Source: an uncultured Cytophagales bacterium
Lineage (GTDB): Bacteria; Bacteroidota; Bacteroidia; Cytophagales; Thermonemataceae
NCBI GenBank assembly: GCA_938002655.1
Contig: CALLAC010000019.1
Coordinates: forward strand, 1-61,195
DNA: 61,195 nucleotides
Direction of reading: 5' to 3'
Shown: in pieces, positions 14,569-24,092 of the stretch
How positions within the stretch are numbered: position 1 is the first letter of the stretch
Layout: every line of letters starts with the position of its first letter
Program-made: the position numbers and the translations under genes
Notes under the pieces: model-generated
Told to the model about the DNA's origin: nothing
The model's database searches: none
Seen by the model: the letters and a program-made list of their open reading frames with translations, nothing else

Positions 14569-17500
14569 TTATTTTTTCGCTAAAAATCTATATGCCAACG
14601 ATACAAAAAACAAAGATGTAAATGTTCCGAAACTCAAACCTCCGATAATAGCCAATACGAAAGGTCTTTGCAAATCGCCACCGATGCCCGTATCAAAAAG
14701 AAAAGGTACAAGAGCTAAAATATTTGTAAGCGAAGTCATTAGTACAGGTTTAAAACAAATTTCACCCGCTTTGCTGATGGCTTCATCAAAACTCATTCCT
14801 TCTTTACGCAAACGATTGATAGTATCAATTTTCAAAATGGCTTCATTATCAATAATTCCGAGCATCACCACCAGCCCAATCGCCGACATCACGTTCAGGC
14901 TTGCACCACCCAACCATACCCCCAACAAACTGCCCGTAAAACCCAACGGAAGCGTACAAAGCACTATCAAGGGTTGGCGAAGGCTCTCAAATTCTATCGT
15001 CAGAATAAGATAAAGCAAAGCCGTTGCAACCAATAAAATAATTCCTAATTCTTTCAAATTCTCTCTATTTTCAAAATATTGCCCCGAAAAATCTACTTGC
15101 CAAGTTTTTTCTTTGCTTTTCAAGAGAATTTCTTCGCTTGTCTCGTCTATTTTTTCCTCATTTTCTTTGCTAATTTCCAAACTATGAAAAACACCTATTT
15201 TATCGGCAGTAAGTGTTTTGTAAGTGTTTTCAAACTCGAACTTTACAAAAGATGCCAAAGGATACAAACTCGTACTATCTTTGCGAATAAACGATTTTTG
15301 TATTTTTTCTTCAAAATCTTCTTGGCTTTCTCCCAAACGAACAGGCAGAATGGTACCAAAGCTCCGAATATCAACAATTGCTTTGGCTGTAAATAGGCTT
15401 TTTAAGGCTTCAATAATTTGCTCACGACTTACCTGCTTGCTGATGAGCTCATCGTCAAGAATATGCACTTTCACTTGCGTTTCGCTTTGCAGACCTTTGC
15501 CCAAATTCAGATAATTGCTGTTCTGTTTTTCCAAAAAATCTTGCATTTCGGTAAAAGGAATAGGCAAGTTTTTTTGCAAGTTTCGGATTTTTATTTCGTA
15601 GTAAGGTGTATTTCTTGCAAAAACTAAATCAAACACGTTGGGGGCTTCACTTACTTCAAAGCGTGCTTGCGGGTAATTTCGCTTCAAAAAATACTGAATA
15701 TCTTTTATCAAAGATTTTTTATAGGAAAACTTCTTGAAATTGATATACACTTCCGCTTGTCCGAGATGTTGACTTTCTTTGCCAAATAAAAATTGGCTGA
15801 TTCCAATATCAGCTTCCGAGAAATCGGCAAATTTCTGATATTTTTCCAAAAATATTCGCACTCTATTTTCGTTTTCTTGCAAGCTAATGGGTTCGTTCCA
15901 ATTGATTTTGACTACTACATCGGTTCTTTTGATAGGTGGCAAGCCCTCGATAGGCAATAAAAAAGCAATGCTCAATCCTACAAATCCCGAGAGCAAAAAT
16001 ATCCAAAAACTCAAAACAGGTTTTCGGAGCAGAAATGTGTAGATTTTTTTATAGATTTTTAGCAGAAACAGATACAAACGGGTATCTTCTTTGGGCATTT
16101 TTTGCGATTTTTGGAAAAATAAAACATACAGCAAAGGCAAAAGTACGCAAGAAACTAAAAGCGAAGTTGCCAGAATTGCCCCAACGGAAATGGCTTGGTC
16201 TTTGGTAAAAGCCCCTGCCAAGCCGCTCAAAAACACAAGTGGCACAAACACGGCAAGCGTAGTAAGCCCCGAACTAAACAAGGGAGCAAACATTTCGGCA
16301 GTACCTTTTACGCAAGCCTCAAAAAGTGGTGTACCTTGCAAGCGTTTTTTGGAGATATTGTCAAAAATGATGATGGCATTATCAATCGTCATACCCAACC
16401 CCAAAGCCAAGCCCGAAAGCGAAACAATGTTGATAGAAGTGCCAAAAATCCAAAAAACCAGAAAACTTGTTACAAGCGAAGTAGGCAAAATAATGCCAAT
16501 AATGAAAGGAACTTGATAGTTTCCGATAAAAATAAATAAAATCAAAAAAGCAAACAAGCCTCCCCAAAGAAGGTCATTTTGCAGGTTACTAATGCCAGCC
16601 TCTAAAAGCGTGTATTGATTTTGGCTTAATTCGAAAGCTAAAAACGGATATTCTTTTTCCAAAATGCTTTTAGTTTCATAAATTTTGGGAATAAGTTTAT
16701 CCATTTGGGCATCGGCTTGCTTGTGGAGTGTAAGCACGATGCTATTTTGCAAGTTGCTTAGGTGGCTGGCTTGGGCTTGTTCGGCGGTTTCTTTTAACTC
16801 AGCAATTTCTTTCAGAGCAATTGCCTTGCCCGTAGCAGAGAGCACAAATATTTTTTCCAAATCGGCAATAGAAGTAGTTTGCGAACCGATTTTCACAAAA
16901 TAGCGATACTGCCCATCACGCACCGAAATAGCTCCTAAATCTTGGTTTGCTTCTTGAATAGCCTGAAATACTTGTTTTTCGGTTATTTGCAGAGCATCAA
17001 GCATAGTTGTTTTCAAATGAACGGCTATCATTTTGCGTTGCAATCCGTTCATATCTACCAGCGAAATACCTTCGAGGGCTTCGATGCGTTTTCGGATAAC
17101 TTTTTCTACCAATTCCGATACTTGCAGCAAATCTCCTTGTTTAGGCGTAATTTGCAGACGTATAATAGGCACATCTGCTGTATTCAAGCGAACCACTTGT
17201 GGGCGAGGTAAATTACGAGGCAAATTCTGGGTGAGCTGGTCTATTTTCTCGTTGGCTTCCAAATAAGCGTACTGCATTTGCGTTCCTTGCTCAAAAAACA
17301 GCTCTACTATGCCACTTTCAGCATTGGCTTGGCTACGTATATCTTTGATTTGTGGCAAGGAAAGCATCTTTTCGCGAATAAGACGCAAAATATTTTCTTC
17401 TATTTCGGCAGGCGAAGCATTCGGGTAGGTAATTTTGATGACAATCTGTGGCACATCGGTTTCAGGTAAAAGCGAAACCGGTAAATGCACAAAGGCAAGT

Positions 17501-17571
17501 AAACTAAAAACAATGAGTACCAAAAAACTCATCAATACGCCTACGGGGCGTTGGAGCAAGGAACGAAGCAT
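14569..17571 (-). CDS. RND efflux permease, HAE1/AcrB-like
   Basis: The 1000-residue permease has the standard RND fold: LLQRPVGVLMSFLVLIVFS as TM1, a porter domain with TYPNASPAEIEENI, TM4 with GMTIDNAIII placing the proton-relay Asp at residue 397, a second porter half, and C-terminal TMs with GVWLGGASLNVMSAIGLVVMLG. The second half-site motif is GIIDNEAIL. It lies 36 bases downstream of the coiled-coil genes and is followed by the peptide cassette, beyond which come the adaptor and another permease. Two different RND permeases with one adaptor is a known Bacteroidota arrangement, so all three may have formed one pump operon. Substrate unknown. Confidence 0.92.
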   Translation of the reverse strand: MLRSLLQRPVGVLMSFLVLIVFSLLAFVHLPVSLLPETDVPQIVIKITYPNASPAEIEENILRLIREKMLSLPQIKDIRSQANAESGIVELFFEQGTQMQYAYLEANEKIDQLTQNLPRNLPRPQVVRLNTADVPIIRLQITPKQGDLLQVSELVEKVIRKRIEALEGISLVDMNGLQRKMIAVHLKTTMLDALQITEKQVFQAIQEANQDLGAISVRDGQYRYFVKIGSQTTSIADLEKIFVLSATGKAIALKEIAELKETAEQAQASHLSNLQNSIVLTLHKQADAQMDKLIPKIYETKSILEKEYPFLAFELSQNQYTLLEAGISNLQNDLLWGGLFAFLILFIFIGNYQVPFIIGIILPTSLVTSFLVFWIFGTSINIVSLSGLALGLGMTIDNAIIIFDNISKKRLQGTPLFEACVKGTAEMFAPLFSSGLTTLAVFVPLVFLSGLAGAFTKDQAISVGAILATSLLVSCVLLPLLYVLFFQKSQKMPKEDTRLYLFLLKIYKKIYTFLLRKPVLSFWIFLLSGFVGLSIAFLLPIEGLPPIKRTDVVVKINWNEPISLQENENRVRIFLEKYQKFADFSEADIGISQFLFGKESQHLGQAEVYINFKKFSYKKSLIKDIQYFLKRNYPQARFEVSEAPNVFDLVFARNTPYYEIKIRNLQKNLPIPFTEMQDFLEKQNSNYLNLGKGLQSETQVKVHILDDELISKQVSREQIIEALKSLFTAKAIVDIRSFGTILPVRLGESQEDFEEKIQKSFIRKDSTSLYPLASFVKFEFENTYKTLTADKIGVFHSLEISKENEEKIDETSEEILLKSKEKTWQVDFSGQYFENRENLKELGIILLVATALLYLILTIEFESLRQPLIVLCTLPLGFTGSLLGVWLGGASLNVMSAIGLVVMLGIIDNEAILKIDTINRLRKEGMSFDEAISKAGEICFKPVLMTSLTNILALVPFLFDTGIGGDLQRPFVLAIIGGLSFGTFTSLFFVSLAYRFLAKK

Positions 17572-17607
17572 TATTTTTTATCTTTTTGCAAAAAATATTT
17601 GAAGCGA

Positions 17608-18093
17608 CTATAAGATACCTGCATTTTTCAGTATTTCCTGAAAACGAGCATCTATGGAGGCAATACTTTTGAGAGCAGTTTCCAATCGCTTTTCTTTCTC
17701 TTTTACCTCTTCAATTTCTTGACGTATCTTTTGGTTATCTTCTTTGATAGGTTTGAGCGAAACTTGCCTATCCCACACTACAAAGCCTATCAAACCAAAT
17801 ATACCCGTCAGTATCGCTATCATTACGTAAAGCAAAATGTCTGTTCGTTTGCTGGCTTCATCAAAACGTCCTTCTAAATTGCTTAATCGTTTTTCTACCT
17901 CCACCCTGAAATTTTGTTGCTCTTGCTTGATTTCCTTAATTTCTTGTTTGATTTCCTTGATTTCTTGCTTCATCTCCTTTGTTTCTTCTCGCATATTTTT
18001 TATTTCATTCAAAATGAGTTTTTCAGTTTCGCTTTGTGCAAAGGCAAAGGAAAACAAAAAGGCAAATAAAAGGAGCAAAGCAAATTTTTTCAT
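17608..18093 (-). CDS. Tandem coiled-coil membrane protein, copy 3
   Basis: The 161-residue protein starts with a signal peptide ending AFAQ. A charged coiled coil follows with repeats of KEMKQEIKEIKQEI (about residues 25-85), then one strong TM helix ILLYVMIAILTGIFGLIGFVVW (about 85-107). A basic VSLKPIKEDNQ segment and a second coiled coil (IRQEIEEVKEKEKRLETAL) complete it. It would sit in the inner membrane with one coiled coil on each side. It is the third of three near-identical genes and starts inside an ATGA overlap with the second. No family with known function is recognised; a membrane stalk or scaffold is only a guess. Confidence 0.8.
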   Translation of the reverse strand: MKKFALLLLFAFLFSFAFAQSETEKLILNEIKNMREETKEMKQEIKEIKQEIKEIKQEQQNFRVEVEKRLSNLEGRFDEASKRTDILLYVMIAILTGIFGLIGFVVWDRQVSLKPIKEDNQKIRQEIEEVKEKEKRLETALKSIASIDARFQEILKNAGIL

Positions 18094-18554
18094 AAAATCC
18101 CTGTATTTTTTAATATTTCCTGAAAACGAGCATCTATGGAGGCAATACTTTTGAGAGCAGTTTCCAATCGCTTTTCTTTCTCTTTTACCTCTTCAATTTC
18201 TTGGCGTATCTTTTGGTTATCTTCTTTGATAGGTTTGAGCGAAACCTGCCTATCCCACACCACAAAGCCTATCAAACCAAATACCCCCGTCAGTATCGCT
18301 ATCATTACGTAAAGCAAAATCTCTATTCGCTTGCCCATCTCATCAAAACGTTGATTGACACCTTCAAAACGAGTTTCTACTGCCGTGAGCCGTTTTTCTA
18401 CCTCCACCCTGAAATTTTGTTGCTCTTGCTTGATTTCCTTGATTTCTTGTTTGATTTCCTTGATTTCTTGCAAAATCAATTTCTCAGTTTCGCTTTGTGC
18501 AAAGGCAAAGGAACACAAAAAGGCAAATAAAAAAAGCAAAGCAAATTGTTTCAT
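18090..18554 (-). CDS. Tandem coiled-coil membrane protein, copy 2
   Basis: The 154-residue paralogue has the same order of signal peptide, coiled coil, single TM helix and second coiled coil. The second half (from the TM onward) is almost identical to copies 1 and 3. The first coiled coil has a shorter KEIKQEI run and an added VETRFEGVNQRFDEMGKR heptad stretch. It overlaps its neighbours by four bases (ATGA) on both sides, which indicates translational coupling. Copy differences lie mainly in the number of first-coil repeats. Confidence 0.8.
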   Translation of the reverse strand: MKQFALLFLFAFLCSFAFAQSETEKLILQEIKEIKQEIKEIKQEQQNFRVEVEKRLTAVETRFEGVNQRFDEMGKRIEILLYVMIAILTGVFGLIGFVVWDRQVSLKPIKEDNQKIRQEIEEVKEKEKRLETALKSIASIDARFQEILKNTGIL

Positions 18555-19057
18555 AAAATTCCTGTATTTTTCAATATTTCTTGAAAGCGAGTATCTATGG
18601 AGGCAATATTTTTGAGAGCCGTTTCCAATCGCTTTTCTTTCTCTTTTACCTCTTCAATTTCTTGGCGTATCTTTTGGTTATCTTCTTTGATAGGTTTCAG
18701 TGAAACTTGCCTATCCCACACCACAAAGCCTATCAAACCAAATACCCCCGTCAGTATCGCTATCATTACGTAAAGCAAAATCTCTATCCGCTTGCCCATC
18801 TCATCAAAACGCTGATTGACGCTTTCAAACCGTTGATTGACACCCTCAAAACGAGTTTCTACTGCCGTGAGCCGTTTTTCTACTTCTACCCTGAAAGTCT
18901 GTTGTTCCTGCTTGATTTCCTTGATTTCTTGCCTCATCTCTCTGATTTCTTCTCGCATATTTTTTATTTCATTCAAAATGAGCTTTTCAGTTTCGCTTTG
19001 TGCAAAAACCAAAGAAAACGAAAAGGTAAATAAAAAAAGCAAAGCAAATGGTTTCAT
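18551..19057 (-). CDS. Tandem coiled-coil membrane protein, copy 1
   Basis: The first paralogue in transcription order has 168 residues from the ATG at 19057. A TTG 12 bases further upstream is possible but gives a poor signal peptide. It has a signal peptide ending LVFAQ, a long first coiled coil with two copies of the RFE(G/S)VNQRF heptad unit, the shared TM helix and the shared C-terminal coil. It begins 12 bases after the gatB stop, so the trio is probably co-transcribed with gatB. It looks like a recent tandem expansion with coil-length variation. Confidence 0.8.
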   Translation of the reverse strand: MKPFALLFLFTFSFSLVFAQSETEKLILNEIKNMREEIREMRQEIKEIKQEQQTFRVEVEKRLTAVETRFEGVNQRFESVNQRFDEMGKRIEILLYVMIAILTGVFGLIGFVVWDRQVSLKPIKEDNQKIRQEIEEVKEKEKRLETALKNIASIDTRFQEILKNTGIL

Positions 19058-19069
19058 GCTTTCAATCAA

Positions 19070-20521
19070 TTATTGTAATTCTTTCATAAGCAATTGATTA
19101 GTAAGTTTGGGGTCTGCTTTACCTCCTGTGGCTTTCATCACTTCACCTACAAAAAGCCCTAATAGTCCTTTTTTACCTTTCTTGTATTCGTCAACTTTTT
19201 CGGGATATTTGGCAAGTACCTGCTTGATAAGTCCTAAAATCTCGTTTTCATTGCTTTCAATTACTAAGTTTTCTTCTTGGGCAATTTGCAAGGCTGTTTT
19301 GTTAGGATTTTCAAGCATTTTGGCAAAAACTTGCTTACCGATATGGTTGTTAATTTTTCCTTTATGAATTAAATTGATAAGCCCCGCAAGATTTTCCGCA
19401 GAAATGGGAAATTCTGTAATATCCATTGTGAGTTCATTCAAATAGGCTCTGACGGCTCCTAAAATCCAGTTAGCGGCGGCTTTTTTATTTTTAGTAAATT
19501 TACAAACCTCTTCAAAATACAGTGCCGTAGGTTTTTCATCGGTTAGTTGGGAGGCATCGTAGTCATTTAAGCCATAGACTTGGGTAAATTTATCATAAAG
19601 TTGGCCAGGCAGTGCAGGCATTTCTGCTCTGATGCGTTCAATCCATTGTGTATCGACAAATACAGGAGCTAAATCAGGTTCAGGAAAATAGCGATAGTCA
19701 TTAAGCGTTTCTTTGGTTCGCAAGCTATATGTTTCACCCGTAATAGCATCAAACATTCTAGTTTCTTGGGGAAAGCTTTCACCTTTTTGCAAAAGTTCGG
19801 TTTGCCTTTTAAATTCGTATTCGATAGCTCGTTTTACATTAGTAAAAGAGTTTAGGTTTTTCACTTCGATACGTGTACCAAATTTTTCGGTACCACGCAA
19901 ACGCACTGAAACATTGACATCACAACGTAATGAACCTTCTTCCATATTACCATCACAAATATCAAGATAGCGAACAAGTTTTCGTATTTCGTACAAATAC
20001 CAATAGGCTTCTTCGGGAGTACGAATATCTGGTTCAGAGACAATTTCTATCAATGGTACTCCTGCCCTATTCAGGTCAATGAAACTTTCATCAAAACCTT
20101 CGACATGTAAAGACTTACCTGCATCCTCTTCTATGTGTATGCGTGTAATACCTATCCATTTCTGACGATTATTTTCTTCTTTAACACTGATGAGTAGTTT
20201 TCCGTTTTTGCAAATAGGTGTTTTATCTTGAGTAATTTGATATCCTTTTGGCAGATCTGGATAAAAGTAGTTTTTTCGAGCAAAAATGGTGTACGGAGTA
20301 ATTTCACAATTCAGTGCCAGCCCCATACGAATAGCATAATCAAAAGTTTTTTTATTGACTTTGGGCAAAACGCCTGGATGTGCAAGTGTAATGACACTGA
20401 TGTTGGTATTGGGCAAATCACCATAGCTTGCTATTTCAGGAGCAAATGCTTTGGTTTGTGTTTTGAGCTGAGCATGCACTTCCAAACCTATTACAAGTTC
20501 ATATTTTTCTTGAATTTCCAT
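19070..20521 (-). CDS. gatB: Asp-tRNA(Asn)/Glu-tRNA(Gln) amidotransferase subunit B
   Basis: The 483-residue protein matches GatB at its usual length. Conserved landmarks include YELVIGLEVHAQL at the N-terminus, DLPKGYQITQ near 90-100, RIHIEEDAGKS, LIDLNRAGVPLIEIVSEPD and the MEEGSLRCDVNVS block. The C-terminal YqeY/tail domain ends GKADPKLTNQLL. With GatA and GatC it converts mischarged Glu-tRNA(Gln) and/or Asp-tRNA(Asn) by transamidation. GatA and GatC are not in the window, which is normal when the genes are unlinked. It has an ATG start and leads the strand that runs into the coiled-coil trio. Confidence 0.98.
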   Translation of the reverse strand: MEIQEKYELVIGLEVHAQLKTQTKAFAPEIASYGDLPNTNISVITLAHPGVLPKVNKKTFDYAIRMGLALNCEITPYTIFARKNYFYPDLPKGYQITQDKTPICKNGKLLISVKEENNRQKWIGITRIHIEEDAGKSLHVEGFDESFIDLNRAGVPLIEIVSEPDIRTPEEAYWYLYEIRKLVRYLDICDGNMEEGSLRCDVNVSVRLRGTEKFGTRIEVKNLNSFTNVKRAIEYEFKRQTELLQKGESFPQETRMFDAITGETYSLRTKETLNDYRYFPEPDLAPVFVDTQWIERIRAEMPALPGQLYDKFTQVYGLNDYDASQLTDEKPTALYFEEVCKFTKNKKAAANWILGAVRAYLNELTMDITEFPISAENLAGLINLIHKGKINNHIGKQVFAKMLENPNKTALQIAQEENLVIESNENEILGLIKQVLAKYPEKVDEYKKGKKGLLGLFVGEVMKATGGKADPKLTNQLLMKELQ

Positions 20522-20725
20522 AAATTTATACTTTATGATAATAGCTTCAAATTTAGCAATATTTCAATCCAACTTGCAATTTTTGTTATGGTTTTTGTTT
20601 TTTCGTTTTTATACTTTGAAATACAAAGTTTTTTATATTTCAAACAAAATTATTCTCAAAAAAATTGCAATCAATTTTTTACATATTTTGACTGCAAGTA
20701 AAAAATGAAGTAGATAGTCTTTCGA

Positions 20726-23608
20726 TTAAGAAGATTGTAATTTGTTTATCTCTTTTTGTAGCTTTTCAATACGCACTTGCAAGGCTTTTTCTTGTAACTT
20801 GAATGGCGTAATATCTACCCCTATTTGCAGAATACTCAATACTTTTCCTCCCTGATTTTTAATAGGGATAAAATGGCTATACACGACGAGTTCTTGTCCG
20901 TATTTGTCTTGGTATTTTTGCTCAACTACCTGCGAAATTCCCACTCTTACATTTCGCCACAACTCTAAGTAAGCAGGCGAATTAGCCTCTTCGGCTTCAA
21001 GAAATTCTTTATGCACTTTGCCAATAATTTCCTGACTTTCTAGTTGCATTAAATTGCAAAAAGTGGGGTTGGTTTGTGTAATCACTGCGTCCAAACTAAA
21101 CTCTACTCTTACAAACTTACTTTCTGCAAGGGCTTTATCGTATTGCTCTAAGGCAAAGAGTTTTTTACGGGCTTCTTCGGTTGTTTCTTGAAGGCTTTTG
21201 AGTTGTCTTTGCAATTGTTCTTCAGCTTCTTGGAGTTCAAGAAGTTGCAGACGCAAATTTTGTTCAGCAAACTTACGTTCTGAAATATCTCTACCAAAAA
21301 TAGACACACCTATTGCCTTTCCTTGGTCGTCTTGCATCGGATTGTAACGAAACTCATAGATTTTTTCGCCAATTTTTTCTTCCACAGCAAAATGTTCACC
21401 TAGTAATGCTCTGCTATAATTTTCTTTGAAACTAATAATTTCTTCGGCTTGTAAAAAGCCTAAAAAACTAACCCCAATGGTCAGTTTATTATAAGTTCTT
21501 TCGTAATGCCAACTTTTAGCAACTTCATTAAAAATCATCACCTTATAGTCTTTATCCAAAGCTAAGATATAATCTTCTGTATTATTGATAAGCCAATCCA
21601 TTTGTTCTTTTTGGCTTTTGGCATCAAACAATGCTCTTTTGAGTTCTTTTTCGTTTCTACGCATTTCTTCTTGGGTTGCCTCCAATTCTTCTACGTTTTG
21701 CCGCATTTCTTCTTCTTTTTCTCGCATTTCTTGGGTAAGCTGGCGAGATTCTTTTAAAAGCATTTGCGTTTGCAAGTTGCTAGTAACAGTGAAAATAGTA
21801 ATAGCAATACTTTCAGAAACTTTCTCGACAAATTCTACGCTCAAATCGTCAAAATACTCAAAAGAAGCAAGTTCTATAACTCCGAGCGTAATTTCATTGG
21901 TACGCAACGGAACAATTAGAATATTGTTCGGATTAGCTTCGCCCAAGCCAGAAGTGATGTGCATATAATTTTGTGGAATTTCACGAATGTTCAAAATATC
22001 TGCTTCCTGAAAAGATTGTCCGATTAGCCCCTCGCCTACTTTTACAGTTTTTTTCATCATTCTCGGACGATCGTAAGCATAACAAGCTACCATTTCCAAG
22101 ATTTTTTCACTTTCTTCGTTTTCGGTCGGTTTATTAAGATTTTTTAGTAAAAAAATTCCTCCTTGATTGGCATTGAGTTTCTTGACAAGATTGGTAATAA
22201 TATCCAAACACAAGGCTTCTATATTATCATTATTCTGACGCAAAATTTCCGCAAATTGCGTAAAACCATCTGTAAGCCATTTTTCTCGTTGCTCCTTTTC
22301 GGTAACCGCCTTCAGGTTGTTTCTCATTTCTAAAAGCGAGTTACCGAGTTCATCATCTTGACTTAAAGGTGTAAAATTTGCTCCAAATTCTCTGTTACCA
22401 ATGCTCAAAGCAAAATTTTTATAGCTTTCAAAACCATCAATCAGTTTATTAAGCGATTCTGCCATTACACCGATTTCATCTTGAGAAGAGACAGCGATTT
22501 TTTCTGTCTTTCGTCCTTCGGACATCAACTGCAAGTTATCAATAATTTTACGAATCGAGCTGGTAATATAGTTCACAATTGTACCAAAACCTAAAAGAAA
22601 CACTAAAAGAGCCAAAATAAAACCAATCAGTAGCGTATTACGAGCTCTTTCTAGGGATTCGTCTAGCAGTTGAGCTTCATCTATTGTCGCTCCTACAATC
22701 AATTCAAAAGGCTCATAATAAGTGAAATATGTCCATTTCCAGACCCCTTCTTCGTTGTTAGGATAACGATAGCGATACTTACCACGTTTATTTTTTTGAG
22801 CGTAATCAATAAATCGTTTTTCTGCATTTTTTCCCTCAAAAATAGGATGAATAACGTATTCCCCGCTAATATGCATAGCGAAAGGATAGCCTGAAATGTA
22901 ATATTTTTTTTCCTTAAACTTTTTTCGTAGAAAAGTTACATCTTTTTCTTTTACCCCCACATATATCATACCCTTGATTTCACCCTCTACACGCAAAGGC
23001 TCGTAGGCAACAATAAAGTACTCATTGTTTTGTAAAACTCTCCCCTTGAAGGTTTGCCCTCTTTCTATGGTTTGCACAATAGTATTTCCCGCAGACAAAT
23101 ATACACCCTCCATTCTTTTATTTGTTTTGGGGTTTATTTCAGTAGTTGCGATTCGCATATACCCCTCGGGTATTCTCTGAAAAATAGCTACCTGACTGCC
23201 CACCAGTGCCGCAATACTATCTACAATTTTACTATTCTCCTGTATCAAAACTCCCTCTAAAAACCATTTCTTTACTTCTACTATTTTTTGTGTTTGCGTA
23301 ACCTGATTGATAGCCACCATTTGTACTTTATCTTTCTGTTCCTGAATTGTTCCTATAGTTTTTACTTTACTAGAAGCTACTCGCAGAGCATTTTCCATTT
23401 CTCGTTGTTTAGCACGGTATTCAAGTTCTAAGAGTGTAACTAAATCTTCCAGTTGGCTATACATTCGGTTATCAACGCTTTGAATCGTACTTTCTCGGTC
23501 TGTGTTATAAATCCAGATTGCCAAGCCACTAAAAATTATAACTAATACCAGCGTTGCAAAAATTAGAAATTTAGCACTTAAATTAAGATTTCTGAAAAAC
23601 TTAAACAT
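20726..23608 (-). CDS. Membrane sensor: Cache-HAMP-GAF-PAS-PAS, no kinase domain
   Basis: The 960-residue protein has TM1 at about 14-33, a long extracytoplasmic double-Cache region (Cache_3/Cache_2 type, about 35-320), TM2 at about 322-343 and a HAMP linker. A GAF domain (about 460-620) contains VGEGLIGQSF. A long coiled coil follows, then a PAS domain with WLINNTEDYILALD and GRDISERKFAEQNL, another coil, and a last PAS domain ending GVDITPFKLQEKAL. The chain ends in a short coil with no H-box, HATPase, GGDEF or methyl-accepting region. It may signal by protein contact to a separate kinase or phosphatase. Such kinase-less sensors occur in Bacteroidota; the ligand is unknown. Confidence 0.88.
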   Translation of the reverse strand: MFKFFRNLNLSAKFLIFATLVLVIIFSGLAIWIYNTDRESTIQSVDNRMYSQLEDLVTLLELEYRAKQREMENALRVASSKVKTIGTIQEQKDKVQMVAINQVTQTQKIVEVKKWFLEGVLIQENSKIVDSIAALVGSQVAIFQRIPEGYMRIATTEINPKTNKRMEGVYLSAGNTIVQTIERGQTFKGRVLQNNEYFIVAYEPLRVEGEIKGMIYVGVKEKDVTFLRKKFKEKKYYISGYPFAMHISGEYVIHPIFEGKNAEKRFIDYAQKNKRGKYRYRYPNNEEGVWKWTYFTYYEPFELIVGATIDEAQLLDESLERARNTLLIGFILALLVFLLGFGTIVNYITSSIRKIIDNLQLMSEGRKTEKIAVSSQDEIGVMAESLNKLIDGFESYKNFALSIGNREFGANFTPLSQDDELGNSLLEMRNNLKAVTEKEQREKWLTDGFTQFAEILRQNNDNIEALCLDIITNLVKKLNANQGGIFLLKNLNKPTENEESEKILEMVACYAYDRPRMMKKTVKVGEGLIGQSFQEADILNIREIPQNYMHITSGLGEANPNNILIVPLRTNEITLGVIELASFEYFDDLSVEFVEKVSESIAITIFTVTSNLQTQMLLKESRQLTQEMREKEEEMRQNVEELEATQEEMRRNEKELKRALFDAKSQKEQMDWLINNTEDYILALDKDYKVMIFNEVAKSWHYERTYNKLTIGVSFLGFLQAEEIISFKENYSRALLGEHFAVEEKIGEKIYEFRYNPMQDDQGKAIGVSIFGRDISERKFAEQNLRLQLLELQEAEEQLQRQLKSLQETTEEARKKLFALEQYDKALAESKFVRVEFSLDAVITQTNPTFCNLMQLESQEIIGKVHKEFLEAEEANSPAYLELWRNVRVGISQVVEQKYQDKYGQELVVYSHFIPIKNQGGKVLSILQIGVDITPFKLQEKALQVRIEKLQKEINKLQSS

Positions 23609-23651
23609 ACCCAGAGCAGTTTGAAAAGTTGGAGCCGCAGTAGGCTAATTT

Positions 23652-24092
23652 TTATGCAAATTCAGGTATTTTTTCTAAAAAAGCAAAACCATTTTCAGAA
23701 AAAGACATCAAAGCATAAGAAATCCCATTGGTAAGCAGTACATAAGGAGCTTGCAAAGTCTGATTGTACAAAAAAGCCTGCTCACAAACTTCCTGCGAAA
23801 GACTAACATGCATTGCTTTACACTCTACGAGCATGAAAGGTTTGCCTTTTCTATCATAGATAACTATATCGGTACGTTTGACCTTCCGATGGCAGTAATG
23901 CCTCTTTTCAATCTGCATCAAGCTTTTGGGATACTGATACTGTTCAGAAAGCCAACACACCATTTGTTGCCTTACCCACTCTTCGGGAGTAAGCAAAACG
24001 TATTTTTTCCGAATAATATCAAAAATCCAAAGCTGTTCTGCTTTGCAAGTAATTTGATGTTGATATTCGGGCAAATCAAGATTTTGTATCAT
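23652..24092 (-). CDS. Small HsdR_N-type nuclease-domain protein
   Basis: The 146-residue protein consists of a single type I restriction R-subunit N-terminal-like domain (HSDR_N_2 type). A PD-(D/E)xK core is visible: TDIVIYDRKGKPFMLVECKA with Asp and the E-C-K triad. EEWVRQQMVCWL precedes it and QAPYVLLTNG follows. Full HsdR proteins are much longer with helicase domains, and here no helicase, HsdM or HsdS is nearby. Stand-alone proteins of this kind are widespread in Bacteroidota and their role is unsettled. Its ATG lies within the 3' end of the winged-helix gene (17-base overlap), so the two are translationally linked. Confidence 0.85.
   Translation of the reverse strand: MIQNLDLPEYQHQITCKAEQLWIFDIIRKKYVLLTPEEWVRQQMVCWLSEQYQYPKSLMQIEKRHYCHRKVKRTDIVIYDRKGKPFMLVECKAMHVSLSQEVCEQAFLYNQTLQAPYVLLTNGISYALMSFSENGFAFLEKIPEFA

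Noticed and set aside
15079-16567. Long open frames antisense to the RND permease
   Set aside because: They are shadows of the real coding frame with no start signals or family features.
2364-17571. Asn in place of the second Asp in TM4 of both RND permeases as a sign of inactivity
   Set aside because: The first Asp (401 and 397) is present and DN instead of DD is common in HAE1-type pumps.
17608-19057. Three coiled-coil genes as a repeat-induced assembly artefact
   Set aside because: The copies differ in coil length and in scattered bases, each has its own start and stop, and the ATGA overlaps are regular.
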